From: Pithys albifrons albifrons
Taxonomy: Eukaryota; Chordata; Aves; Passeriformes; Thamnophilidae
Length of the DNA: 64,000 nucleotides
Assembly: GCF_047495875.1 (NCBI RefSeq)
Contig: NC_092459.1
Location: 23,979,795 to 24,043,794 of the forward strand
Direction of reading: 5' to 3'
Each line of letters starts with the position of its first letter. Position 1 is the stretch's first letter. A model generated the notes under the pieces. It was given only the letters and a program-made list of their open reading frames with translations, made no database searches and was not told where the DNA came from. The translations under genes were made by a program, and so were the position numbers. Positions 25,977 through 38,276 of the stretch are shown one piece after another.

Positions 25977-26205
25977 TTAGGTCACCGGAAAGCTTTCTCT
26001 TCTCCAGTCTGAGTAATCACAATTCTCTCAGTATTTCCTCACAGGAGAGGTGTTCCATCCCTCTAATCCACCTGGTGGACCTCCTCTGGACTTGCTCCAA
26101 CAGGTCAATGTCCTTCCTTTGCTGAGAACTCCAGGGCTGGATGCAGTGCTCCAGGTGAGGGTCTCATGAGAGTGGAGTAGAGGGGCAGAATCGCCTCCTT
26201 TGTCT

Positions 26206-27664
26206 ACTGTCTTATTTCCAAAAATTCTGTCTTTTATGACATTGGTGCAAAGCTTTTCACCTTACCTTTTCTCTCATTGTTTCCCCACATATTTCGTTTT
26301 CTGCATTCTTGATCCTGTGCCATTTTCTCATAGTTCTTTTTTTGTGTGAGGAAGGGAATGTCCAACTCACCCTGAGTTCTCTCTTCAATCCTCACTTCTT
26401 TTGTTTTTACCATTGAACTAGCTTTATATTTATCTGCATTATATTAGCTGTTCTTTCCTGAATACTACTTCACTAGCTTAACTGTCTTTTGCCATGTTTC
26501 TTTCTACTTTTTCTTTCCTGTTACACCTATTCCTTTCATTTAATTTCTTTCTTTTAGCAAATCACATCTAACAACCTTTATTTCTCCTTTTTGCAGCGTA
26601 AGTTTTTTCCTTCGCACATTGTCCTGGTTTTTTTGTTCCTCTTTTTCCCCCCCTGAGCATTTTTACAGTGTCCTTTATCTGCCTTTTTCTGTCACATTAT
26701 CCTGCTTCTGCTCTCTATTTTCTCTAGTGTATCATTTTGGTATAAAATAAATTGTATTGCATGTTATTTATTCTCTACAATTTTGGGTGAATGGACCTGC
26801 CTGTATAGAGAGACACATTTATACATAGTATCCTTCAGTTACTTCCAAATTGTCACTATAATTTCAAGAGTATACTGTATTTATAGTGGTTGAATTCTCC
26901 AATGTTTAATGTACTATAAATCTTTCATTCTTATTTATTCATACTTGGTCATAAAGAAGCAGTATTTGAATTTTCAGTTCCTCATTCTTTTAATGCCTTA
27001 GGGCCAGATTGCAGCTAGGTGTGAGGATGTGCAGGTGTTTAAATTGTGGGCAATTGAGTCCTTAATCACTGAGCTCCCAGAGTGCCTGGACAGAAGGAAT
27101 GCTTGGCTAGTGCAGCCAGAAGCTCTGACACATGGGAGGTGCAACTGGGGTTGTTACTCTCCATGAGATAAGCAAGCTGCAGCTGGCAAAGTACATGCAG
27201 TGCAGGCTTTTCTAATCCTAACTGCTTCAGTTGCCATTGCTTCTACAGGGCAGGTGAGGAAGTCCTTAAGCATCCCTCCAAACCTTTAGTTGATGCTATG
27301 CTCTGCAGAGAGGATGCCCCAGGGGTCTGTCTCTGAAATGGCATTTGTCAGGCATGACAGTGACTTGGAAAGTCACAAAAATTGCATGTCTGGTGTAAAA
27401 ATAAAGACTGTTATCTTGTTATTTGGTTGAGTGGCTTTGAAATACAGAGAAAACTGTTTTTTGATGCTGTATGAGTTAAATTTTATTGCATGCTTCATTG
27501 CTGAAGAAGATGTCTAAGATGAAAGTGTTTGCAGCAGACCCAAAGTTTCCTTGAAAATACATGAGATGAAAATATGTGAGATGAAAATACGTAGCAGCGA
27601 GGTGACAGAATGGGCACAGGGTTCAGTGTATACACAGAGGATCATAATTTAAAATTTTGCTGTA
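26206..27664. other. Gene-free, T/C-rich then mixed sequence
   Basis: From about 26206 to 26700 the plus strand is strongly pyrimidine-rich with no repeat unit. The remainder, with a somewhat GC-richer patch at 27000-27350, shows no gene or repeat that I recognise. Confidence 0.45.
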
Positions 27665-28670
27665 CCTTGAAAAATTCATTGGAAAGAGACCTTAGGAGGG
27701 CACCTAATACATGGCCTTACCCTAAGGTAAGCTTTTTTTTTCATCTCTTTTCTTCTAAGGTCCACTCAACTTTCTCTTAAAGACCTCAAACAATGAAGAT
27801 GCCCCAGCCTCAAGGTAATCTATTTCAGTATGTCACTTCTTGTAATAAAATGTTTTCTTAATGTCTTAACTGAGTTATTGTTCTTTGTAGCTTAAGGTAT
27901 TTTCTTCTAATATAAAGTATTCGTGTGGAGTAGTGATGAATCTTTTCCTTATTACTGCAGTCTTCAGGGAACCTGAGACTATTTTCAGAATTCTTTTCTG
28001 AGACTTCCCTTCCTTATGCTAGACAACCTCAGGTTTAGGGCTGAGGTTTTTTTACTGTTATTTTTTATGGTTTTGGAGTGGGGTTTTTTGATTGTTGGGA
28101 TATTCTTTGTTTTTTGTTTTGGTTGGTTTTTTGTTTGTTTGTTTTGTTTGTTTGTTTTTGTTGTTGTTGAGTTTTCTGGATTTTTTAACAGAGTGTTCTT
28201 TATGCAGCAGATGTTTTGAAGTTTTTCTAATTGTTTTGCGTATTTGCTTCCTAAAACTGAACTCACTCTCTTGCTGAACAGATTTGGTATGGTACAGCAA
28301 AAAAAGTGTTTCCAAAGAACCAATATGTTGTTCTGCAGCCTATGGTCACCTATTTCCACTTCCACATGCTAGATTATTTTTTGGGCTATTTACCTCTCTG
28401 TCAAGACCATATTGAATTGAACCCTATCCTCTAAAACATATGCAATCCCACCACCCTTCTGTTGGCAGCAAAATTTTAAGTACCCACTGTCTTTTTTTGT
28501 TTGCAACTGGAATTGTTGAGTAAGGCTGGATGCAGAGCAGAGGTCTGAGGAACTCCCTTTAGTGTGTCATTCCGACAGCAGACCTATTTCAGAATGATTT
28601 AATCTTGCTCATGTTTCTTGAGCTTGCTTAAAAATTCTTGAGTGAGAGTCATCATATACATATAACTTAT
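27665..28670 (-). mobile_element. Very old, decayed CR1-like LINE
   Basis: Scattered blocks resemble the reverse complement of CR1 3' sequence. They include CTCTTAAAGACCTC...GGTAATCTATTTCAGT around 27775-27830 and CTTCCTTATGCTAGACAACC around 28008-28027. Around 28535-28560 GTCTGAGGAACTCCCTTTAG corresponds to the LINE segment encoding a GVPQGS-type motif. No reading frame survives. A T/G-rich tract interrupts it at 28106-28169. Decay makes both family and limits uncertain. Confidence 0.45.
28106..28169. repeat. T/G-rich low-complexity tract
   Basis: The plus strand is made almost only of TTTG and TTTTG units with a GTTGTTGTTG end. It reads as a simple repeat. The open frames over it on both strands are artefacts of its composition. 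Confidence 0.85.
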
Positions 28671-28687
28671 GATTGGATTTACAGTGT

Positions 28688-29414
28688 TGTCCTAGTTCAG
28701 CAGCTGGAACCAGTTTATCATTGTGTGGATGTGACCAAAGCTGTGTATTCTACACCTTCTACATAATTTCTCATGAACTGTTAACACTGGACCATTTGCA
28801 GCTGCTGTCCCAGGGCACACCTGAATCCTCATGCTGAAAGCTGGGTGTTAAAGAAGCCTGGTGAGATAGGAGCTGGGATAACTCCCCTCCAGGGAGTCGT
28901 TAGCACCTTCACACCCAGCGTGAGAGGGTGTGTCTGCTAATGGCCAGCAACAATTCCAAAAATACCCCATGACTCACAGAGTCAGATCATCCACTGTGGA
29001 ACTCCCTGCCCTGGGGGAGGTACTGGGCATTCCCACCTGAACCTGAGGGTGTATAATCTTGGGGTCTGGGGACTTCTGGTACCACTCATTGGATCCAGAG
29101 GAGTACCAGAACCTCGACAGGACTGTGACCACCACTCTTGACCAGACTGTGACCATCATCTGTACCAACACGTTTGTTCCCTTCATTTTACTTTGAACTA
29201 AGGGGAACCATGTGGGGCTCAGCACAAGGGCTAACAAACACCATTCTGTTTGTCCTGGGGTGCTGGGTTATACCTCTGGGTTCTGTGGTTTATAACCAAT
29301 TTCTCTTTGTATCATTGCATTTATTGCAACATTTTTATTAAATTGTAGCTTTGACTTACAGTCTCTTTTGTGCTGGGTTCATTTCTCCTGCCAGTTTACC
29401 TTTAAACCAGCACA
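28688..29414 (+). mobile_element. ERVL-type solo LTR, copy 1
   Basis: The 727-bp element begins TGTCCTAGTTCAGC and ends AACCAGCACA. It is bounded by a perfect 5-bp target duplication, AGTGT at 28683-28687 and 29415-29419, the size typical of ERVL insertions. A TATA-like GTATAATC at 29051 and an ATTAAA at 29337-29342, about 70 bases from the end, give plus orientation. A closely related copy lies at 40509-41235. No gag or pol sequence adjoins it, so it is a solo LTR. Confidence 0.88.
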
Positions 29415-31016
29415 AGTGTAAAGCAGCATGGGAGGCTTTTTAATGGAGAGAAAGAGAAAGTCAAAACAGGAAATCATTCAATCCAGCTTTTTTATTTCAT
29501 CTTCTTGTGTCTGTCAGTTTAGGGAGGTGGAAAGGAAGGCTTTATGGAGACTTGTACACACTTAGAAGTTTGAATCAGATGTTTACCTAAAGAGGTACAG
29601 TGCAAAGGCTCATATAAGAAGAGCAAGCACACTACATAATCCTCCGAATAGATTTAAGCTCCTTTATATGTTGCCAGTCTTCTAACATGCTGGTTTATGT
29701 GTGTTTGTTTCTTTTATGTACTTCTATGTACGATTAGACTGATAAAATTTCCTGTCTTCTCACTTGTAGCTTATACCAATGTTTTTCTTTTTTAAAGATA
29801 TTACAGAGGAGAGGCTTTGGCCACATAGAGCAGTTAAGACAGACAGGTTTTGTTTGTAATAAGGCTACATGCTGAAAAAAATGTGACCATTTACAGTATC
29901 CAGAGATTAAAAAGAATCAGTCTTTGACCATATATGACAATCAAAGGTTTGTCTACCTTTTACGGCACAATTAGCTGTTGTACCAACATTTATAGTGATG
30001 AGCCATGGCACCTCCACAAGATGTTTGCTCAAGGATTTGGGGCCTCTATAAGACAAGTTTTTAGTAAGTTGAAATAGAGTCTGATATTGATCATTGTAGC
30101 ATAGGACATGTCATCATGTCAGGGTTTTATGATTGGAATAGTTAAGGTAACAATATTACAAAGAGAGTTCCATAAGAACCAGATTCATAATGTTAATAAT
30201 GGGTAATTCATTACATCATATAACAGAACCAACATGGTGCCTGAAGTGTTAACAGAAATGAGCAAGTTGGGCAATAACTAAAAATGAAAGTTTCTACTAA
30301 ATAACAAATTTATTGCATTCATTGTTTATTTAAGGTCATACAGAAATAATGGTAATATTTCAGTAGACTAATAATTTCTTTTTGGTCAAAAAAATGAGCA
30401 ATGTTTTGAACTTCAGCCCTCTAAATCAAAACTGTGATGAGATTGAATTGCTTCTACATGTACAACAGCACCAAGAACTGGGACATCATAATCTTAAATC
30501 TGTCTGGAGGAAGAATGATTTGCAAGAATATTTTGTTTGCTTGTTTTAGCAATACCCAATTTAATCATCTGACTGCATGCATTCTGAGTATTTTCTGTAA
30601 TAGCATGAAGATTTTTATATGCAAATGCATGAAATTCATGACATTTTCTGCCTTTACTACATGACTCTGCCCTTTTGTCACAGTTAGGAGAATGACAATA
30701 TTCATTAAGAATATATAAGACATTAAAGGGTGGTGATAACCTATTGTGATAAAAAACAGAAAGATCAGGAAACGGCAGTCAATCCAGCCCTGAGGTAATC
30801 TTCAGACTTCAGTGCGAGCAAATCTCTTGTCTCCCCTCCTCAAACTATTAATATTTTCTCTGGTCAGTAAATGTAATGACAGAACAGTACAAAAATAACT
30901 AGTTCCTCTGGCATATTTAGAAGTGTGATATCGAGGACAATTTTTCAAAAAATTTATTGCCCTATTCAGGCCCAAATATTTTGTTCATGTCCACTCCTCT
31001 GATGTTTCTATGGTGA

Positions 31017-31066
31017 GTTTGTGGGTTGTTTTTTGGTGGGTTGTTTTGTTGTTTGTTTGGTTTTTT
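31017..31066. repeat. T/G-rich low-complexity tract
   Basis: About 50 bases of GTTTG, GGGTTG and TTTTGTTG units, like the tract at 28106-28169. No function is assigned. Confidence 0.75.
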
Positions 31067-33954
31067 AAGAATGAACTAGTAGATTTTTCATATCCAAATG
31101 TAAGCTCTGTTTTAGTACATACTCAAAAATCTGGATCCAAAAATAAGGACACCTCACTGCAATTTTTTCATGTTACACCAGCTTTGCTTCTCCATCTTGT
31201 TTAAAAGTAGTTGTTCCGTGAGCATTATAGACTTGTTGCCTGTAAGTCTTCATGTTTTCTTTGTAAAGTACATTGAAAAGAGTTTTTACCTGCTCTCTGC
31301 TTCTTACTTTGATAAAACCATTGCACAAAAATCAGTCATCTGTATTGCCCTATACCATTGCCATATCGTCTACCATGACAGCATCTCCTTTATCTCCAAA
31401 TAAAACTTTAATGCTGTGATCTGGTTTGCTTGTTAGTCACAAGAATTCACTGGGTATTTGTCAGGAAGGAAAACCATGTCCAGACTTCTATCAGCAAGTG
31501 GAAAATCTACAGAGCCTGACTGGCCTTGTGGCTCTTCTTGCAATTACAAGGCTAGTGCTTTCAGCTCTATTGCTATGGTGCTTGTTTTTTACAGAGAACA
31601 AGCTCTCAGCTGAAGTTGAATATTTTAAGTGCTAACAAACGCAAATAATAATTGCATGTTTTTTCAAAACAGGAACTCTTCTGTGATAATGTGACTCTGT
31701 GTTAAATGGGCATAGATTGATGGGGCTGTAACCTATTCATTATTGCCACAGCACAATGCATGCTGCCTAACATATCACAGCACAAAAGCTGTGCTATGCG
31801 AATACTGTCTCCCTCCCAAATACATGCTCTTTCCCAGTCGCAGTATTACAGCAAAATCAGCCCTTGTGTTAAGTGCTATGTGAATCCCTGAAAAAAGTCA
31901 GAATTGATTTTTCCAAAGGTTCCATCACAAAACTGATGGTTCAGCTGATAAATAGATGACTTTGTTCTAATCTGCTCTTTGATAGTATTTCTGGCTTTAA
32001 ATTGTGTAGACTTTAAAGATGCAACTGAGAAATACTCTTCAATGCTTCAGGACACTGTCTAATTTCAAAGAATTTTGGTTTTTGGAACTGCTTTCTCAGT
32101 GCAAATGGACCCTCAATAGGAGTCAACAAGGATAAAAACCTCCACCCTTGAATATAAGAAAAACAGCACATGTAATTTGCTGCAGTCAATTGTTTTCTTT
32201 TCCAGGATAAGGTATAAGAAAGTTAATGAAGGGAAAAGTAGTTAAAGATTTTTATATCTCTTACAAGTAAATAATGCAAGGTAATTTTAGAATTGAATTC
32301 AGCAGAGCAATGTATATTCAGTAGGTTTTTCTTGCAGTACAAAGATCGGTGATTTTGTATACTTCAGCTGCAAATGGTAAGTGATTTCTGTCAAAAAAAC
32401 CCCAGGAATATTTTTTTGAGCCAGAAAAACAATCCTAAATCTAAAGGGGTTTTTTCCCCAAATCTCTGTATTTGCAAGCAGTTCCCTTACCAACAACTGA
32501 AAGTCATTTTCTCTTCAATGGAAAAAGAGGTTATGTTTTTCAAATAATACTTATTTTCTTTATCTAATTGCTTTGGCATAAACAAGATACAAAAGCTTTT
32601 GCTGCCTAAAAACTCTTGAAAATTTCTCTTTTACATCAAATTATAGAAGCTTTGAAAGGAAATAATGCATCTGCAGATGGTGCTGAATTGCATGAAATTA
32701 ATTACTACATGTGCAAGTTCTCAGTAATTAATTCCACTGAGGCCTGTAAAATCCATTGTGAGCTGAATTACATGCTTTTTAGTCTTTCCTATTTTACCTG
32801 GAAATTGCTGTATCATCTTTTAGGCCAAGTTTAAAGGGGATAAGGAAAATATATTAGGGTCATCTAAGAAAATGCATTCCATTTTCTTTGTCATGCTCAC
32901 AGTATGAAGAAATCAAGCTGTTTGAGAGCTTGTGTTAGCACAGTGATGAATATTTCTAAATTTCTTTCTGGGGAGTACATTTTGATGTGGTGAACATTCA
33001 AAGTTCCTGTGATCAGTGTTCAGTCCCCAGGAACAGCATAGGTTTTAATATAGTAAACACAATGGTTGTAGATTTCAACACTTATGACCACTTGTAACAA
33101 GCTTTTCATGGTTTTTGTTTGGAATAGTTGGGAAGAAAGAGGATGTTTTCAGAATATATACACCTTCCAAAACTGATGCTACAAATAAGGCAGACACAAC
33201 AGTCCTTAGACAGCAAATGCTGGCAATGCCCAGATGTAAGCCAAGTGTTTGACTGATAAATCAGCAGCAGACCTTAAACATACAGAGGAGACATTAGGGA
33301 GCTATATAGAAATACCAATGTGGTTTGAAACAAGATCAAGGGATTGAAAGGGATTTTTTTAAGGGTGAAAATTGTAGGATGATAAGACTAACCTCACTAG
33401 ACCTCTATCCTGACAAAGGAAGGAAGTTGTAGACTACTGGCAGAAATTCTGACAGTGATAGACTTTGCACAGGAAGAGGGTCACAAAACCCAAGAAGGGT
33501 TGAAAGTTAGTTGTGATCTGTCTCCTAGTCTGATGGAGTCTGACTAGTCTGGACTCAGAAAGGGCAAAGTTCACAATGAGTCCCATGCCTTGTAGAACCG
33601 CTGAGGCCAATGCCATTCTACTATTTCCAACGATCCGTTTGGTCTGGATTCAGTCCTATGAAAAACTCCAGTGCTGTGACAGATATGGCCATATTAACTT
33701 GTTGCTCTTTTGCTTGTGTGGTGTCTTCACAGGTGGGGATTCTACTGGTCTGATCTGACTTTACCACTTGAGACAGCAGAGTTAATTTGCCGTGAGTTAG
33801 GTTGGGTCCAACTACAGGGGGCTGTTCTGTATTCAGCAGACGTACGTTGATGTACATTGTTTTTGGCACTAGTTTGAGCCAAAGGACTAGTTTAAGCATT
33901 CAAACTTATGGAATTTTGAGTCTCCCTGAAACAGAAGATGCCAGGACTGTGATC

Positions 33955-33997
33955 TCTTTTTTCTTTTTCTTTTTTTTTTTTTTTTCTTTTTCTTTTC
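33955..33997. repeat. T-rich tract
   Basis: About 43 bases of T interrupted by single C residues. It could be the reverse complement of an old retrotransposon A-tail, but no body of an element is visible next to it. Confidence 0.85.
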
Positions 33998-36312
33998 CCC
34001 TCAAAAACAGTGTAGGAGAGCCCTGTCACAGACTGAGCAATAACATTGTCAGCACATTTGTTACCTTATTGTTTTTTGTATTACTTAACTGGGGAAGTGC
34101 CTATAAATCAGAACATTTCTGATTGATATATGGCTAAAGAATAGATGATCTTAAATAAAAAAAATTAATACAAACAATTAAATTTATCAGCTTGAATTGA
34201 ATTTCAGCTCTTGTCTCAAGCTCTAATTTTTTTTATATTTTATGAAAATCAGATAGGAAAGAGTGGGCTATGTTTCCAGGTCATAATTGGGGTACAGAGA
34301 AGTAAATCTCATATGCTGTCTGTTATATTGCACTTAAGAATCTGACAGAGAAAATTAGTGACACTGTCAGTCTCTAAACTTGCTAATGCAGGTTGATACC
34401 TTATGTCCTAAACTCTTCTGAGGGTGAAAAGAAGCTCTGAGAAGGGAAGAGTATTTTCCCTGCCTCAGGCACTGAGGATACGTGACTTGCTGGCCTTTCT
34501 GCTTTTTGCAGAGCCACGGTATGTGTGCTTCTGTAACCTTTCAGTCCAGACAGCAACTGGGTAAATGCCAAGGAAAGCATGATCTGCTTTCTAATCAGTG
34601 GACAGGCTACTGCAGGAACAAGGACGGTCAAAAACAGAGGGCTTTTTTTTCTTCTATAACCCCCGTGTGGCGTTTATAGTAACAGAGAGTATATTGATTC
34701 AAATTTTGGATTTTTCCATGTTTATCATATACAAGGTCCACATAAATCACATTTAGGTTTTCTTGACTGCATTAAAGAGTAATGGAGTGATTTAGACAGA
34801 CTTATAAGCACATTTTAAAACTGCTTGTAGTGTTTTAATAACTATCATGAAATACAGTTTGGATATTAGGATTTCACAGAGGCTTCTAGCAGTGGATTTT
34901 ATTTTTTTCACCATGCATCTGATAAAGAAAGTGTTCTTGTTAAACGGGAAGCATTTGTTTTAAGTTATTTATCTTAGTGTTTATATTGTTAAAAGCACTA
35001 ACGTGTTGAGTCATACGAAAAGGGTAAATTGGCATGCAATATTAGTCCTATTAGAGATGGTCTGGAATATCTAGAATAGTTATACAAGGCTGGCAAGGCT
35101 GTCCCTTTGTTCTCTCTTCTTTTTTTTCCCCCCGAGTGTGCTCTGAGTTTCCCCTGAGACCTCAGGCCTTGCCATGTAGCAAAAAACAAATATCTAATTT
35201 AAAATCTCCCCACTCATGTTTCAAGTATAGCTTCTAGTTTTGTGTACTAATATTGATGTTAGAGTTGCTTTATATCTGTCTACCAGTTGGTACATAAATA
35301 TTTGTAGGACATAAATTGCATATGCTAGGGTTGATAATGTTGGGACATAAATCATGATGTTAGCTTTTTAGTCTTCCTATAGGATGTGTCCTGAAGACAC
35401 ATACTTGAACGATGCTCTTGAAAAGGTCATTTTGTACCTTGATGTACTTTTTTTTGTTCAGAAAGGTTTAAGGGGTTAAAAAAAAATTGATCAGTGTTTT
35501 TTAATTTTAATTAAAATGTCAAAATAGTCATAGCAATGAAAATAGTTTTTCAAGCTTATAGCTTGAAATTGAAAATGATCTAACTGTTCTAGTAACCTTT
35601 TTTTCCCCCATAATCCTTTTGTTTCTCTCCAATATGACCTTGGGCAGGTCATGTAAGCTTCCTGTACTTGACTTCGCTAGCCACAAAATATTGATAGTCA
35701 TACTTGTCTGGATGACTTATTTATCTTAATTAACATTTCTCTTTGTTAATATTGGAAAAGTGCTTTGAGATGCTTGGATGGAAACTAGGATATAAATACT
35801 GCTGTTAACAAATCTATTTTACCAGAATGATGAAGATGCAAGAGAGAGATAAATACAGATGAATATCTGTATAACAGCTATTGAGGCCTCCTGGGAGCAA
35901 GTTAACATTTTTTTCCTTAGAGGCCTGATCTGCTCATAGATTAGATAATCAAACACAGACACATTACACTGGCAAGGTTTTTAAAGGAGAACCTTGTATA
36001 AAAAAAAGAAGCTCCTTGGTGATTCTGTAAACATCAGCATGACATGTGAAAGGCCTTGATAAAGCTGAGGATTAAAAAAAGGCACTAAAAAAAGGTGTTG
36101 ATGACTGCACTGAATCGCATTTTGCTTTCAGTAGCACTCATATAAAGCCAGAAGAGCAACATATTAAATAAAAAGCTTTCACTAAGGAGAGTATTCACCC
36201 TGAGCAAAGCACATTTCCTAGATGAAATGTTTGTGGGTTTAGACCCCAACTTCTTGAAAACAGAATCTGGACCAGATATAGAATCTCTTAAACCCTCAAT
36301 TATTTGCTTAGG

Positions 36313-36600
36313 TATCACAGAATCATTTAAGTTGGAAAGGATCTTTTAAGATCATTGAGTCCAACTGGAAACTAGTACTGTCAAGTCCACTAATAAACCA
36401 TATCCCTAAGTGTCACATGTACACGTCTTTTAAGCACCTCCAGGGATGGTGACTCAACTACTTCCCTAGGCAGCCTCTTCCAATGCTTGACAACCCTTCC
36501 AATGAAGAATTTTTTCCCAACATGCAAACTAAACCTCCCCTGGTGCAACTTGAGGCCATTTCCTCTTGTCCTGTTGTTTGTTACATAGGAGAAGAGACCA
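36313..36600 (-). mobile_element. CR1 LINE 3' end, short copy
   Basis: The left edge TATCACAGAATCATTTAAG is the 3' end of a minus-strand CR1, followed by the typical TTGGAAAGGATC and AGATCATTGAGTCCAAC. On the minus strand it runs back through the end of ORF2 (plus-strand signature GGTGCAACTTGAGGCCATTT) and stops near GGAGAAGAGACCA. It is a normal 5'-truncated copy of about 288 bp. It is a different subfamily from the CR1 at 36920, having the CCACTAATAAACCATATCCC type of 3' sequence. Confidence 0.88.
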
Positions 36601-36919
36601 TGAAGACAGAAAGGTCACAGGTGGGGTTTTTTTCCCATTGAGTGTTATTTTTCTGAAATTGAAATCTAGCCACTTAATGAATCTCCAAACAAAGCATTTT
36701 AATGCATGACCATAAAAACATATCCAGTTACTTCTTAATTTCCCCTTTTTGCATAAATATGCTAGGTGCAGAATGTAACTATGGCACTTCTCCTTTACTT
36801 ATTTTTCCTAAAAAAAGGAAGCAGCTGGTAAGAGGGAAATCAGCTTCCTAATCCTGCAGAACTCTTGAAATAGAAAAAGGGGATAAATCACAATACTTCT
36901 TCCTAGTACTGTATCTTTA
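36601..36919. other. Short interval between two CR1 copies
   Basis: About 320 bases of AT-rich sequence with no recognised element. Confidence 0.5.
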
Positions 36920-37162
36920 CAGAATCACAGAATATGCTGAGTTGGAAGGGACCCACAAGAACGATAGTGTCCAACCCTCTGTCCTACACAGGACCATCCC
37001 CAAGAGTCCCACCGTGTGTCCAAGAGTATTGTCCAAATGCTTCTTGAACTCTGGTGGGCTTGGTGCTGTGGCCACTCGCCTGGGGAGCCTGTTCCAGAGC
37101 CCAACCACCCTCTTGATGAAGAATGTTTTTCTAATATCCAACCTAAACCTTCCCTGACACAA
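36920..37162 (-). pseudogene. CR1 ORF2 C-terminal remnant
   Basis: The minus strand reads GRFRLDIRKTFFIKRVVG, then LWNRLPRRVATAPSPPEF, which matches the conserved ORF2 ending (RFRLDIRKNFF...NRLPREV). The frame is open, which suggests a younger copy than the one at 27.7 kb. It lacks any catalytic part. Confidence 0.85.
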
Positions 37163-37683
37163 CTTAAGGCCATTCCCTCATGTCATCTCCCTGACTACCA
37201 CAGAGAAGAGATCAGTGCCGGCCCCTCCTCTTCCCCTCACAAGGACGTTGTAACTGCAATGAGTTCTCCCCTCAGTCTCCTCTTCTCCAGACTGAACAGA
37301 CCAAGTGACCTCAGACACTGCTTACAGGGCTTCCCCTAAAGGCCCTTCACCATCCTCATTGCCCTCCTTTGGACACACCCTATTAGTTTAATATCTTTCT
37401 TATATTGTGGTGACCAAAACTGTACACGATAATCAAGATGAGGCCACACCATTGCAGAGCAGAGTGGGACAATCTCCTCTCTTGACCGGCTGGCGATGCT
37501 GTGCCTGATGCCCCCCAGGCCACGGTTGGCCCTCCTGACTGCCAGGGCACTCCTGACTCATATTAAACTTGCCATCGACCACGACCCCCAAGTCCCTTTC
37601 CCTGGCACTGCTTCCTTACATCTCATTGCCCAATCTGCCCATACATCTGGGGTTGCCTCATTCCAGGTGCAGAATCCAGCTTT

Positions 37684-38004
37684 TTGAATTCTGGGATGAA
37701 TGCCATCAAGCCCTATAGATCTGTAAGGGTTTTGGAGCAGCAGATGGTGCACAAAGTCAGGGTTGACTGGGAGCTGATCATTCTCTTAGTCATTGTCCTC
37801 CAGCTCAGGGCACTGAGACCTTCTTGGTTGCTCTTCCATGTTGAAGGCAGAGGCAAAGAAGGCATCAAACACCTCTGCCTTGTCTCTGCCCATTTGTGAG
37901 GTGGCCATCCTTATCCTGTAACAAGCTGATGATATTCCTGTATTGCCATCAATATATTTGAAAAAACTCTTTTTATTGCCCCCCAGATTTCTGTCCAGCT
38001 TCAA
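37684..38004 (-). pseudogene. CR1 ORF2 linker and reverse transcriptase N-terminus remnant
   Basis: The minus strand encodes NKKSFFKYIDGN and KAEVFDAFFASAF, corresponding to the NKKGFYKYI and AEVLNAFFASVF of the CR1 linker. A small break follows, then SIGLDGIHPRI from the start of the reverse transcriptase domain. Directly after HPRIQK the reading continues as AGFCTWNEAT, which belongs near the C-terminal end of the domain. Everything between, including the FADD catalytic box, is missing. Confidence 0.8.
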
Positions 38005-38276
38005 CTCCAGTTAAGCTTTGGCTTTTTCTCCCTTCTCAGACAAGCAGAATCTCTGTATTATTCTCATCTCACCTGAACTTGCTTCCATTTGGCATACACC
38101 TTCCTTTTTATTGCCTTATTTCCAAGAGAGGATCCCTGTTCAGTAAAGCCAGCCTTCTACTTCACCTGCTTGACTTCTGACATTTAGGAATTGCCGGCTC
38201 CTGTACCCTTAGGAGGTGATGTTTGAAAACTGACCAACACTGATGGACCCCAGCACCTGCAAAAGCATTTTCCCAG

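Larger units (their letters stand above)
25277..26205 (-). mobile_element. CR1 LINE 3' part, split by a solo LTR
   Basis: The left edge CATAGAATCACAGCATAG is the 3' end of a minus-strand CR1. The left block (to 25426) is the last part of the element and the right block (from 25794) continues it. On the minus strand the right block encodes the C-terminus of ORF2, with [17 protein letters not shown] and [11 protein letters not shown], and then the segment seen on the plus strand as GGAAGGCTGCAATTAGGTCA. The copy is truncated at its 5' side near 26205, as is normal for CR1. Removing 25427-25787 restores continuity within the consensus-like CATCCACAACTTCTCTGGG. Confidence 0.9.
29420..36312. other. 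Gene-free AT-rich stretch
   Basis: No LINE end, LTR or gene was recognised across nearly 7 kb. It contains T/G-rich and T-rich simple tracts (listed separately) and C/T runs near 35118-35133 and 35599-35609. Open frames, including 33621-33899 on the minus strand, show no familiar motif. Confidence 0.5.

Noticed and set aside
27985..28365. 126-codon minus-strand open frame rich in K, N, Q and T
   Set aside because: Its composition comes from the T/G-rich simple tract at 28106-28169 read on the opposite strand.
33344..33480. Possible LINE fragment (reads roughly ENCRMIRLTSLDLYPDKGRK)
   Set aside because: The resemblance to the NYRPVSLTS reverse transcriptase motif is short and unsupported by neighbouring motifs.
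33802..34122. 106-codon open frame with a poly-F segment
   Set aside because: The phenylalanine run is the translation of the T-rich tract at 33955-33997.
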